Shown here: in pieces, positions 52,924-64,000 of the stretch
Numbering within the stretch: the first letter of the stretch is position 1
Layout: each line of letters opens with the position of its first letter
NCBI GenBank assembly: GCA_949752745.1
Contig: OX457029.1
Location: forward strand, 18,184,615-18,248,614
Reading direction: 5' to 3'
Source of the DNA: Protula sp. h YS-2021
Taxonomy: Eukaryota; Annelida; Polychaeta; Sabellida; Serpulidae
Length of the DNA stretch: 64,000 bases
Notes under the pieces: model-generated
Databases searched by the model: none
What the model saw: only the letters and a program-made list of their open reading frames with translations
What the model was told of the DNA's origin: nothing
Translations under genes and position numbers: made by a program

Positions 52924-54865
52924 TAGGGGTGGCGATATTTATCGATACAGCGATATATCGCGATATGTTTTCTCACGATACGTATCGCGATACGAATGTT
53001 GAAATATCGATATTTTTCGATATTTTCCGCTGCACGTTTAATTGAATATTTTTTGGTGATGTGCTAACGAGTGATATCTACAATGCTGCTGTTCATCATT
53101 TTACACATCATATTCGGCTGCTTTTCGTTTCAGATATATTTTCACGATATTTTGTTCATGTAAATTTCTGACTAAGTGGGCCTATTACAGATACGCTTGC
53201 GACAAACGCAAAAATAAGTCGCAATAAATTTCAAAAAATAAATGTATTTTATTGCAGAAAAATGAAACAAAACGCGTCCTGCGTGTCGCAAAATGCATTT
53301 GGCAGGCCGCAATAAATCGCAACAAATTTTACATACATTGACCCTTGCCTGAGTGTTATGCAACACATTGTCTTTTGATGTTTTGCATTGCGTACTGTCG
53401 TTATCGCGTCAACTAATCCCCAGTAATGCGCATTTTGTTTGCACACAAGAAGTAGTGTGTGGGATGGCATGATGCTAGCAGTGTTTAAATATTTCATGTT
53501 GTTTTACAGGCCATTTATTTTCCAGACTGAGGGTTACACCTTTTATTTTCTGAAAGGGTGTAAAATGTTAATTTAAAAATGCTGTGTTAACTCACATGTG
53601 GATATGTGCTCAGTTCTTTTATTATGAATTTATCGCTTTTTAAGTAAAAAAATTGATAACTAAATAGCAACTAAATTTTTTCAAACCTTTTCTACCACCC
53701 CTGCCGTCATGTTATCCTCAGTTTAAGACTAAAACCACCCCACAGGCCTGAATAAAAATTGTATATTTTTTTTCCCATTTGTAATTCTATTTCTATTCCC
53801 CCCCCCCCCCCCCCCCTCTGGTCAGAAAGGTAACTTTTTTATGTGTTTTTTTTTTAACGAAAGACACTATTCATGTAAATTTATTCACTTTTCACTTAAA
53901 TATGGCAAATAAAAACAGATGAGAAAGAAAGGAACAAAATTTCAAATTTAAAGCTTTTCTTAATATTAGTTAACACTGGCATTCCTTGGACAGTAATCTC
54001 CCAAGCACATAACACTGGCATTCCATTTTAATTTTATTTCATGTCGCCCGAGAACAAGTACTTATACAATAATTTTAAACACAAATACAGCCTATTACAC
54101 GTCCACACAGACAGCTGGAAAATTGACTTGTTTACACCGAGTACATACATTTGGAGTGAATGCGCAGGGGGATTAAATCGCTTGCGTGAATGTTTGCTCA
54201 AGGTGTAATCTTATCATCAGTGTGAAATAAGTCGCAACATATTGCATGCTCAGGACGCGTCCTCTGAAATATTGGATCGCGGCTAGATGCAATAAAATGC
54301 AATAAGTCGCAATAAAAAATTGCAACTTTTTGCGTTTTATTCCAACATATTTTTGCGTTTGTCGCAAGCGTATCTGTATAGCGTGATAGAGCATGGATAA
54401 TTTTTTGCTATATTGGATATGAACTGATCGGATAATTGAATGATAACTTGATAAATTAGAACATGTGGCATTTTGCGATTCAATGTCAGAGTAGACGCTG
54501 TGTTGTTTCAGTTTTAAATACAGAACTCTTGATGTTTCAAGTTAAAAATATACCAGTCAGACATTTAAGTTTAGACACTCAATCAAACAGACATTCTTAA
54601 AATTTAGTCATATATGCTGTTTGTGTAACGGGATTAATGTCACTGATGGCATCCGAAACCACCATTGCCGACATATTTTTTGTATTTGTTATAACGTCCT
54701 TATCTATAACTGATCAATGCCGTAGGTAAGTGTGTTACAATTCCTGGAAATTGAGCCATAAAACAGCTGCATTTTTTCACTTTTAAATAATTCAAAATAT
54801 CGCGATATCTATCGCGATACACAGCCAATCTCGCGATACAGACTGCGCCGCGATACCCAACCCTA
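52924..54865. mobile_element. hAT-type MITE in RBM7 intron 1 (with a nested element), TSD ATCTATAT
   Basis: Starts TAGGGGTGGCGATA, ends CGATACCCAACCCTA, with exact 8 bp duplications at 52916-52923 and 54866-54873. TATCGCGATA palindromes fill both ends. Same family as 56365-57116, but enlarged by the insertion at 53188-54376. Confidence 0.85.
53188..54376. mobile_element. Nested DNA element with 29 bp TIRs and TA duplication
   Basis: The ends are inverted copies of CAGATACGCTTGCGACAAAC (matching for about 29 bases), and TA flanks both sides. The unfilled site is seen in the sister MITE near 56631. TA duplication fits the Tc1/mariner superfamily; no transposase remains. Contains C-runs and GCAATAAATCGCAA-type repeats. 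Confidence 0.8.
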
Positions 54866-55002
54866 ATCTATATAGGGCGCCATCCCTTCCATTGATTTCT
54901 AACACAGGGTGATAAGCAAAAATTTGTTTTAAACAAAACTTTGATTGCAGTTTTATGCGCAGACTAGAACTGAATTTCCTGATGTATAACTTTGTGTTGC
55001 AG

Positions 55003-55185
55003 GCAGGACCGTTGGATAAAGTAAGAATACCACATGACAACAACACCGGTAAAAATAAGACGTTTGCGTTCGTCACGTTCAAGCACGTGGAGTCGATCCC
55101 ATACACCATGAACCTGATGAATGGCATCCGCCTGTTTGGCCAGCAGCTCAAGCTTCAGGCCAGGCCCGGATCCACACACGAGCAG
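55003..55185 (+). CDS. RBM7: RBM7-like RNA-binding protein, exon 2
   Basis: Acceptor TTGTGTTGCAG before 55003. 61 codons complete the RRM: AGPLDKVRIPHDNN, KTFAFVTFKHVESIPYTMNL (RNP1 KTFAFVTF) and GQQLKLQARPGS. Donor CAG|GTCTGC is a weak but GT-containing site; a transcript would confirm it. Confidence 0.87.
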
Positions 55186-55623
55186 GTCTGCGAACCCATG
55201 GCGGCAACTCCGCATAAATGTGTCCTCTATCCTACAAATTTCTCACTCATTGTTTTTATTTACCAGTTAAAAATTAGTAAGATAAATAAAATGACACCAT
55301 GATAAAGGAAGTGGTTATAAGTGTGGCCTCTGTGAAGTACCTCCAACTCTGTACTGCACTGGTTGAAAGACATCATGAAACTGTCAGGAAATCTTGTAAT
55401 AAAACCAATAATTGATTTGCATATGGCTCATCCCAACTCAGTGAGGTTCGTTTCACCAAACCTTTCAGCCCCCAAAAAGATGGATGCATAAAATGTAAAA
55501 CGTATGAGTGTGGTAACGTTATGGTGTAGTAATGCAGATCAATCATATTTTTGCAGCACATTTTAACAGTGTCTAACTCTTCTTGTCGGGGGCAAAATGA
55601 CCTTTGTTTACTGTTGTGTACAG

Positions 55624-56115
55624 AACATGAGACAACATCAGGCCATGGCCATGAATCCGATGACTGTACCACCCGGAGGTTTCCACAGCCGACCGCAGCC
55701 TTTCCACCCGTTCGACACACAGGCTAACGGCGGCTTCAGCCGCTCTTATAGCGCCCCTCAGATGCACGGCAGCAGCATGGGCAGTAGCCATGACGACCGA
55801 CGCAGTCGCTATGAGTCCCGCTCGAGTCACTATGACCGTTCGCCAAATCGCTATGAGGATGGCAGCGGGCTGTCTCGAGGCTATGAGGACAGAGGCAGAG
55901 ACAGGAGTGGCTACCGCTCGCAGGGTGGCAGCCCAAGCCGGCGGGAGAGGGATTCTCGCAATGACGAGCGGTCACGTGACATGGATATGAGGCGGCAGAG
56001 CGTGCTTAACATGCAGCATAGACAGCTGGAGCACCGGCGGGTCATCATGGAACAGCAGCGGCGTACAGGCGACCCCAGACAAGCGTGGCAGCCGCACAGG
56101 CCCTACCGCCACTGA
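55624..56115 (+). CDS. RBM7: RBM7-like RNA-binding protein, exon 3
   Basis: Acceptor GTTGTGTACAG before 55624. 163 codons and TGA. A Met/Gln/Pro-rich start (MRQHQAMAMNPMTVPPGGF), then a Ser/Arg/Tyr/Asp-rich tail (RRSRYESRSSHYDRSPNRY, SGYRSQGGSPSRRERDSRND) and a C-terminal charged helix ending QAWQPHRPYRH. RS-type tails are known in RBM7. A minisatellite starts within the last codons. Confidence 0.85.
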   Translation, partial: NMRQHQAMAMNPMTVPPGGFHSRPQPFHPFDTQANGGFSRSYSAPQMHGSSMGSSHDDRRSRYESRSSHYDRSPNRYEDGSGLSRGYEDRGRDRSGYRSQGGSPSRRERDSRNDERSRDMDMRRQSVLNMQHRQLEHRRVIMEQQRRTGDPRQAWQPHRPYRH

Positions 56116-56305
56116 CAGGCATGGCAGCTGCACAGGCCTTAACGCCGCTCGTAGGCATGGCAGCTGCACAGGCCCTACCGCCGCTGACAGGCATGGCAGC
56201 CGCACAGGCCTTAACGGCACTGGTAGGCATGGCAGTCGCACAGGCCTCACCGCCACTGACAGGCATCGAAGCCGCACCGGCCTTAACGCCGCTGGTAGGC
56301 ATGCA
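56085..56305. repeat. 36 bp minisatellite across the RBM7 stop codon
   Basis: About six units alternate between two types built on GGCATGGCAGCTGCACAGGC with CCTACCGCCRCTGACA or CTTAACGCCGCTGGTA. Frames on both strands are open through it (Ala-rich) but are not supported as genes. Confidence 0.85.
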
Positions 56306-56364
56306 GTGTTACCACGTCATCCTTTTTTAACCCAGGGGACTGGGTTAGTCGTATCACTGGAGGG

Positions 56365-57116
56365 TAGGGGTGGCGATATTTATCGATACAGCGATATATC
56401 GCGATATGTTTTTTTTCACGATACGTATCGCGATACGAATGTTGAAATATCGATATTTTTCGATATTTTCCGCTCCACGTTTAATTGAATATATTTTGGT
56501 CATGTGCTAACGAGTGGTATCTACAATGCTGCTGTTCATCATTCTACACATCATATTCGGCTGCTTTTCGTTTCAGATATATTTTCACGATATTTTGTCC
56601 ATGTAAATTTCTGACTAAGTGGGCCTATTATAGTGTGATAGAGCATGGATAATTTTTTGCTATATTGGATATGAACTGATTGGATAATTGAATGATAACT
56701 TGATAAATTAGAACATGTGGCATTTTGCGATTCAATGTCAGAGTAGACGCTGTGTTGTTTCAGCTTTAAATACAGAACTCTTGATGTTTCAAGTTAAAAA
56801 TATACCAGTCAGACATTTAAGTTTAGACACTCAATCAAACAGACATTCTTAAAATTTAGTCATATATGCTGTTTGTGTAACGGGATTAATGTCGCTGATG
56901 GCATCCGAAACCACTATTGCTGACATATTTTTTGTATTTGTATTTGTTATAATAGGTTATTATAGGTAAGTGTGTTACAATTCCTGGAAATTAAGCCATA
57001 AAACAGCTGCATTTTTCACTTCTAAATAATTCAAAATATCACGATATGTATCGCGATACACAGCCAATATCGCGATACGTATCGCGATACAGACTGCGCC
57101 GCGATACCCAACCCTA
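56365..57116. mobile_element. hAT-type MITE downstream of RBM7, 752 bp, TSD CTGGAGGG
   Basis: Exact 8 bp duplications at 56357-56364 and 57117-57124. Ends TAGGGGTGGCGATA and CCCAACCCTA, with TATCGCGATA palindromes. It is the uninterrupted version of the intron copy. Confidence 0.9.
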
Positions 57117-57124
57117 CTGGAGGG

Positions 57125-60100
57125 GGCTTGAATGTATGTGCGCATGTTAAACTTTTTCTTTAATATTTTACTCCTACAATTTTGCTCCAATCGTTTTGAT
57201 ATTACGCAGGAATGTTCCCTGGGTGGTCCCCCACCTGGCTATTACATTTTTTGACGATTGACGAAAAACTGATAAAATGGCGGCACTTATTGTGCCCGTT
57301 TTGACCCATTTTTAAAATGCTACTCCTACAGTTTTACACCAATCGTTTAGGTGTTACGCAGGGATGTTCCCCATTGGTTCGCCTACCAGGCTGTTATTTT
57401 TTCGCGGTTCGCCAAAATCTGCCGAAATGGCGAAACTTTGAAGTTTGGCAAAAACTGGAATAAATGGTAGTAAATAACTGAATTGTCAAACCATTCATTT
57501 CTCTCAGTCTTTTTTAAATAGTTGTAAAATTTAAATGGGAAGTTTCTTAGGTGCTTCTCCTCGTGGACTTGTGTAAATGTTGGTAAATACGTTGAATAGT
57601 CAGAACAAAACCTCTCCAACATCCCTTTTCGAGTAGCTTCCAAATTCGAATTAAATGCATTTTACATACTTCATTTTTTGGCCTGACAGTATTCGTTTTT
57701 CTCTCTTTAATTGTTTGCAGGATTGGGCTTCTTCCGGGAAGAAAGGTTTTCTGTTATTTGTGTTAAGAAATACGGAATAAACTTGAAAGAAATACCTTTC
57801 TTCCGGGAAGAAATTGGGAAGAAAATTGGAAGAAACCTACTTTGTCTAGAACGTACTATTTATTTATTGATTTCACAAAACCAATAATTTGGTGTGTTCT
57901 GATGTACTACAAATAAAAAACGAAAAAGAAACAAATGAAAAAAAATGCATGGTAACACCAAAACACAATGAAGAAATAATAATGATCTTATACCATGTGC
58001 TTTGCAAATGTGCTGCCGCAACGCCCTTTTCTTATCACCCCCTTTTAATCTTAAAGGGAAATGCGGGTATCTCACCTACAATTGACATTTACTTCTTACT
58101 TTCACAATTTAATGCTTTGAGGGTATACACTCAAAAATTGAAAAGAAAAAGGGGGTTTACCGATGTTATAAGAGAAATAAAGACACTGAAAGGTCGCGTA
58201 CTTTTACTATAGAAACCATTGGGAAAACCAAGAAATTTTAATCAAAATGCAAAGTTTACACATAATCACAATTCGCAATTGCGTGACTTGTTCCCTGTTT
58301 GAAGAACACGTCATACGAAATGGTTTGAAGCAAATAAAAAATATATGTTACCGTATCAATAAGAGAATTATACAATCTTGACAAAATCCCATAAACTAAA
58401 TGGTTAATTGTGAAAACAGTGTGATATGATTTTAGTGGACAATATATCAACACAGGCCCTTCTAGGAACAAAATATCAATACAGACCATTTCTGGACACG
58501 ATCCGATTTGTCTTTGAAAAAATTTTCGATCTAGACGGATTTAGTAGTTATTTACACTGTGTAAACATGGATTCAAACTCAGTAATAGTCAATGTAATGC
58601 GCATTTCGGTCGCTAGATGGCGCAGATATACCCACATTTCCCTTTAATACTTAATCCCCCCATTTACGGTAAACACAGCCTTTGTCTTTTGTTTACACTG
58701 GCACATTAAGAGCAAACAAAATGATACACTTATTTCTCATACACAAAGTCAAAGTTTAAACACTTGACCAAAAATACTCAGGCTATTACAGGTACCCAGC
58801 TTTTCAACATACATTGGAACACGAGTCTAAATTTCTATAATTATCATTGGCCAGTTTATGTGTGGATTCGCGTCCCTCTCCAAGTCGCGGCGCGGGGAAT
58901 TGCACGTTTCCGGAGTACATAAAAAGCGGAGTTGATGGCACCCAAGACCCTTTATCTAATCCCTGTTAATCCTATTTATTACATAGAAGTTTGATTTGTG
59001 AATTCGAACCTATTTAAGAATTACTGAGACTGAGAGTGCAGCTCAAGCAAATTATTTCAAAGAATTCCAAACATTACACCTTTTAAGGTTTCTTCCATTT
59101 CTTCCCTGAAACTGGAGGAAAGAAAGTATTTCTTCCCTATGGGAAAAAACCCGAAAAAAACCCGTGATTTTTTCCCCTCCATGGAACAAACATGCCAACC
59201 CTGCTTGTTTGGTAATTCGGCTGGGACATGTCCTTGGACATGTTTGTTAAAGGATTCTCCTTTTTTTAAAAAAAAGCCCGATTTTATCCTTTTTTTCCCT
59301 TAAATACTTTTTTTTTGTACTTTTTAAAAATTATCATCCTTTTTTTCACTTTTCATCCGTTTTTGGACCTTTTATAGGTTTGTCTAATAAATTGAAAAAA
59401 AAAAATTAGGAAACGCAACGAAGCTGTTGTAGTTACATAACAGTGAAGGTCTCTTGCTGTAAACACTGTGGAGGCCTTGGAGCATTGCTAAATCCTGCAA
59501 TCACTATAAAATACTTCGTGGATTTACATTAGCTGACATTATTTTGTATAGCTTTTGAAGAAGAGACTAAATATTGGTAATGAAAATGAACTGTTCAATT
59601 GCCAAGTGTTCATTTCGCTAATAGTTTGCCAAATCGGTTCTCGTTCTTTCATATATGCTATCTTTAGTGTATGTATATGTGCAGCGTCAAGGTTTCAGTT
59701 TGATCAATCAAAAATTGTCAAAATTACAGCCCTCTGAAATTGTCGAAATTAACGCTTTTGAGGGTACCTTGTGGAGTCTACTTCTCTATTAAGGAATCGT
59801 GTAAGAGCTATTATTCTTTCATATTTCAGTCTGATCGATCAAAAATTGTCAGCATTAAAACTTCTTTATCGGTGGTGGTTTCGAATCTGTCAAGGAAACA
59901 TAATAAAAGGGCGTAGTTCTTAATTTATTGTGACAATGAGTTTCACGGGGGATCGTGCTGCTCGCTGACAGCATCTAGTTTTCGTTTATGACTCCGTGGC
60001 AACACTGGGTATAGCAACCGCGCCTTCCCCACAGCCGCTTAGAGGCATGGCATTCACATATGCCCTGCCGTAGTTATGTCCAATGTGCTCTTCTAGGAAG

Positions 60101-60360
60101 CAGTTAAAAAACGTGTATTTTTTAACCTAAAATTTAGCGCGCGTGGACAGAGGTTCGATAAATGCAGTCATAGCATGGATGTTGGCTCACAAAGCTTTTA
60201 TACTGCGTATCAGTGTCATGTTAGGGTAGTCTTTTAACCTTCTTATCTCTTCAGCAATACAACCCTCTCCCAACCCCGTCAGAAAGATACCTGCCCACTC
60301 TGTCAAGTAACGGCACATAGGTACCTGTTCGACCCAAAATTTGACCTGCTTTGGCTGTCG
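57125..60360. other. Non-coding repeat-rich DNA, no gene seen
   Basis: Two related ~170 bp segments (57165-57290 and 57310-57430) share CTCCTACARTTTTRCWCCAA, CGCAGGRATGTTCCC and gene-free flanks. 57725-57820 and 59085-59160 hold CTTCCGGGAAGAAA-type inverted repeats. I see no supported gene or RNA here. Confidence 0.5.
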
Positions 60361-60369
60361 TTAATAAAA

Positions 60370-60938
60370 AGCCCGGTGTAATGAAACGTTTTGACCCCCA
60401 AACAAATCGACCCCCGGTCGATTTGTTTTAAAACAAACAGACCCCCCGGTCGATTTCTTTTGGGAAAACCCGCCATAACAAACAGACCTCCCCCATAATA
60501 AAATGACCCCCTCCAAATAATCATGTTTAAATATAAAATGGAAGTAAAAAAGGTGCATGTGGTTTTTAAATACTATTTTAAGCATTTCCTACCTGTAGAT
60601 GTAGAAAATTATTATTTTGAGCCTTTGAAATGCCATTATTGAGCTTGGACAGATTTTTTCTGGTGACTGTATGTCAGTGGTGTTGGAAGTGTTTTCGTGT
60701 TTGAAAATGTAGATAAATTGTTATTCGTGGATATAGTTTTTATTTCAATTAAAGAAACTAATAAGGTGGCCATATATGGAAAGAAATAAAGAAATCAACA
60801 ACAAATTAGAGGGTTAAAACATTTCAGAGGGGGTCTGTTTGTTTTAAAACAAATCGACCGGGGGGTCTGTTTGTTTTAAAACAAATCGACCGGGGGTCGA
60901 TTTATGTTGGGGGTCAAAACGTTTCCTTACACCGGGGC
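60370..60938. mobile_element. Inverted-repeat MITE with AAGCCCCGGTGTAA ends
   Basis: 60370-60480 and 60825-60938 are inverted copies containing ACGTTTTGACCCCCAA and CGACCCCCGGTCGATTTGTT. The short middle is AT-rich. No clear target duplication and no coding sequence. Confidence 0.65.
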
Positions 60939-62505
60939 TTTATATAATTAAGTTTTTGATTCAAGTCATTTTGATTCTTAAACTGTACAGAAGCAGGTTT
61001 TATGATTTTATCAAGAGTAAGCATGATTGAGTAGATGTGCACTGTTAAAGTTGGGGCCGCTTCCATCTCGTGTATCCCCGGATAGTCAGTTTGTTTTCTG
61101 CATGTGACGAGTCAGTGCCCAAATGGTTTACAATGTCGCCACGCTTCCTTGTACCATATTCATCTATTCTTCAGAAATATTTCAATCTTTGATACTTTGA
61201 ACTCGAAAAAGAATTTAATTCCATCTTTGAGTGTCTGATACAGCATAGCCCTTTTTGTTGTAAGTTCAAGTTTTTAGTTAATTTAATGATTTTATAAGCT
61301 TGTTGTTTGTCTTTGTAAATAAAAAGAAGTGATAATTAGTCGTTTCTTATATTGCACTGTCTTCATACCGGAGATGAGATTTTAAGAAATTGTCGAAATT
61401 ATCTGTGCGTTCCAACAGAGTTCATGGACAAACTTACTTAAAATGCGGCCAATTCCGGCAAAGTTAAAATGGCGTAATCCAACTTACACAATCGTCGGCT
61501 GAAGGGCCAAACCAACCCTCTCAATCGGTCTTCGTGGTTCACCGACATTCTCACAGAACAACGTATGATCAACCTTTTTGGCGGAAACATTCCACGAACG
61601 TATCCCCGGCTTGTGCATACTGTCCAATTACCCAGGTTTGCATGGAATTTGTAATAAGCCACATGAACAAACACACACACAAAAAAAAAAAAAAAAAACT
61701 GATAAAATTTTTCTGTGGGATTTCCCATGGACTCTTAAATCTAACTTATTATTCATTTCTAATTTCAACAACTAAGCAATCTGTGTCAGACGAACCTTAT
61801 TCCACAGTTACGGTCTTGTCTTTTGTCACTTATAACGTAATAAATCAGATTTTAAATGAAAAGTGACTGGAAAACGTTTTTAGCACAGGTGGCCTTTGGC
61901 TTTTTATATGCTTTATATATCCTTTGTGCTATACCCATCGTGTGGGGCCTGTGCCGTAAGTCTGTAAACTTTTCTTTTTGACTACTCTTCTTTCATCGGA
62001 TTACAGTGAAATTTTGTGAAAATATGGCTCACTCAAGGGCATAAATGCTCGTTATTTTATTTATCAATTCGCATATTTGGTGAACCGATCACGTCCTTTG
62101 CGAAAAAGCCTACTCCTACAAATATGTTTCCTTTGCTCGAAATTTTGAGTGAAGGTTTTTGGGCCAGAGATCAAAACGTATCAGAGCCTATTTTTGATTT
62201 TCGCTAATTTGCCAAATTGGCGAAATTCAAAAGTTCTGTCATTGGTTACCGGTTCGCCAAGTACTTGGCGCTATGGTGGCCAAATTTTTGCGCATTTTTT
62301 TTCATTATCTTTTGATGCGTTTTTGATGGATTGGGAGCTGGGGATTGAGTTGCACGCGGATATATGGAAACAAAGCAAACCATTGGCTTAAAACAACCAC
62401 GTGGTACATGACTGTCTGAACACAGTATAGACAGCTAAAAGCAATTAATTCGCATGCCAGGCATTGATAATGAGAAAGATGTGTACTTATCAAAGACAAT
62501 ATAAT
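60939..62505. other. Non-coding DNA, no gene seen
   Basis: AT-rich, with an A-run near 61680 and GCGAAATTC/TTTGCCAAATTGGC-type repeats near 62200. No supported gene. Confidence 0.45.
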
Positions 62506-62511
62506 ATGATA

Positions 62512-62585
62512 CAGTGGAACCTGGTTGTAACAAAGTTGGGGGACCTGTCAAAAGTGTTCGTTATAACCGATATTTGACGTCATAC
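62512..62585 (+). mobile_element. Possible pogo/Tigger-type inverted-repeat end
   Basis: CAGTGGAACCTGGTTGTAAC resembles the terminal repeat of pogo/Tigger elements. The other end was not found in the window, so this is tentative. Confidence 0.3.
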
Positions 62586-62959
62586 ACCTGCCCTAATCAC
62601 GCGACATGCATCAAAAGTTGATAGAACCGTCCGACGTAACCAAAGAATAAATCGATCAAGTTTGAATTCGATCCGACGTTTCGTTCTCGAGATATCTTGC
62701 ACACATTTTGTTCACAACAGACTAAACACTATATTCTCACCTTGGTCAGGGAGACATAAAAAAAACACTAAGGGATTTTGGCAAATCCCCAAATGTAATA
62801 ATACAGTAACATCAAAATATTATGATGAAATCAAGTTATTTCTTCAAAATGTAGAAAAGCAAATCCACAAATGAAGCTCCACTTAGTGTTTCGCTTCGTT
62901 GCACAAACTGCAATAAGCCGTTATTTCAATGTATACTTTTGTTAATTCTTTCACTCTTT

Positions 62960-63900
62960 GAGAACATTATTATTTTTCGGCATGATTTCTCGGAGGCGGA
63001 TCCCGCTGTCTAACATTCCGATCCATGTAATACCAGACATGTTCTATAGGGTTCATGTCTGGGGTGTAAAGTGACCAAGGTAAGATGTTAACGCTATTGT
63101 GTTGCAGGTGCAGTAAAATGTCTCTGACAGCATGCGGTCTCGCGTTATCCTGCATAAAAATGGCTTTGTTGTTTTGCTGGATGTGGGTACTACTTGGTCT
63201 GCCAGTACTCTGTTAAGGTAGCGTGTTGCGGTTAGGTTTCCGTTCATAACGAGTATCTGAGGCTCCACCCAAATTTAATTTAATTTAACCAGACCATAAC
63301 CGATCCACCTCCAAATCGGTCAACCTGAGCAACACAAGGTCTGGCGTAGCACTCACCACTGTACAATAAAAACCTGGACTCTTCGGAAAAGATCACTCGT
63401 CCCCAGTTTCGGTTTGGTCACTGAGCGTCACTGTGGTTGCGCGTCCACACCCGTCGTAAGCGGCGTCTTCGTTCGTCCAGTTCCACGCCTCGATAAGGTC
63501 TGTGAGCACGTATCTCGTGTTCTGCCAAACATCTGGACACTGTCATTCGATTTACCCGGTTATTCCGTCTGCCTGGGGTTACTGCCGTCGTTTGCGTAGC
63601 ACTCTGGAACCTATTCCGCTAGTGCACTGACCGGATTGGCGATCCTGTTGAGGCATCGTTACACGGTGTTGTCCCACTCGAGATCGATCATGGATATTCC
63701 CCGCTGCTCTGTGTCTCTCCTGCAGCCGAAAAACCATTGCTCAAGTGTACCGAAATCTGTTAATGGTGTCCCGTACAGAAAGTCCATTTTCCAGTATGCC
63801 TAAAACGGTACCTCTCGCTTTCAGAAAGCCGTTGCATTGCGTCTTTAAGTTCCGCATAAAAATGTTCAATGAGAAACCTTAATGCATTCGTCTTTTTCGT
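62960..63900 (-). pseudogene. Tc1/mariner-type transposase, decayed
   Basis: Minus-strand pieces in order: RTVTRRLAEHEIRAHRPYR and RRRLRRVW (DNA-binding end), WGRVIFSEESRF (first Asp region, D replaced by E), VMNGNLTATRYLNRVL, MQDNARPHAVRDILL (second Asp) and YTPDMNPIEHVWYYM (third catalytic residue region). Several stops and frameshifts. Sequence from 63900 to the window end shows nothing further. Confidence 0.75.
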
Positions 63901-64000
63901 ACCACAAGAAATTTCGTGCTAAAGTGTCTGTATATTGTGCAATGAAACAATATTGCTGAAACCCGCTATTGATCAGCACTAAAGTTTTAAAAGGCACAGC

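Noticed and set aside
56045..56330. Ala-rich proteins on both strands after RBM7
   Set aside because: They come from the 36 bp minisatellite and have no homology or start context.
57101..57120. AGTAGGGTT at the end of the downstream MITE as a third Polinton-type terminus
   Set aside because: The first two bases belong to the 8 bp duplication CTGGAGGG, so the element starts TAGGG and is hAT-type; the likeness is chance.

Overview
The window is animal (metazoan) nuclear DNA, most likely from an invertebrate. It holds one spliced host gene, an RBM7-type RNA-binding protein with three exons and GT/AG introns (50404-56115), inside a dense nest of transposable elements. I see no rRNA gene, no intact tRNA gene and no CRISPR array. 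The species cannot be named from the sequence alone.

Layout. (1) 1-~9290: a truncated, reverse-oriented Polinton/Maverick (copy 1), a protein-primed-polymerase, integrase-encoding virus-like element. (2) 9300-11100: tandem repeats, including two tRNA-derived SINE-like heads. (3) ~11120-22795: a decayed BEL/Pao LTR retrotransposon. Its 5' LTR carries a 0.9 kb insertion. Its gag is split by a 3,073 bp giant fold-back element (13811-16883) and by a further ~1.1 kb insertion. (4) 22889-26659: a Ty3/Gypsy element with 115 bp LTRs and a TCCCT target duplication. (5) 26956-29619: a hAT-like transposon with a decayed transposase. (6) 29669-49723: a complete 20,055 bp Polinton (copy 2) with long terminal inverted repeats and a perfect 6 bp target duplication (TTGTGA). 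(7) 49898-50191: a fragment of non-LTR retrotransposon RNase H. (8) 50404-56115: RBM7, whose 4.5 kb first intron holds a hAT-type MITE with a TA-flanked element nested in it; a second copy of that MITE lies just downstream of the gene. (9) 57-64 kb: mostly non-coding repeat-rich DNA with an inverted-repeat MITE and a decayed Tc1-like transposase.

How the Polinton genes fit together. One block runs rightward from a TATAAAAGG box: a PC4-like/zinc protein, two small accessory genes, chromodomain integrase, packaging ATPase, two small virion-type proteins, minor capsid protein, pX-like core protein, major capsid protein and adenovirus-type protease. Many neighbours overlap as ATGA. A second block runs leftward from another TATAAAAGG box: PolB and then four small PC4-like genes. 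The blocks converge on back-to-back poly(A) signals. Outside this core, each arm of copy 2 has a divergent promoter flanked by G/C-tract repeats and drives accessory genes: a tandem CARD-like protein and a zinc-finger protein on the left, a RING-finger protein and a Cys-rich protein on the right. Arm transcripts end in histone-mRNA-like hairpins. Both copies carry many stops and frameshifts at different places, so neither looks autonomous.

The most notable signals are: the fold-back element shares the Polinton's first eight bases (AGTAGGGT), its TGACGTCA-rich ends and its 6 bp target duplication, so it looks like a satellite moved by Polinton machinery; histone-type stem-loops lie at the ends of Polinton arm genes, with pairing kept between arms although the sequence differs; a four-gene array of diverged PC4-like paralogues follows PolB; and apparent death-fold and RING genes sit in the arms.
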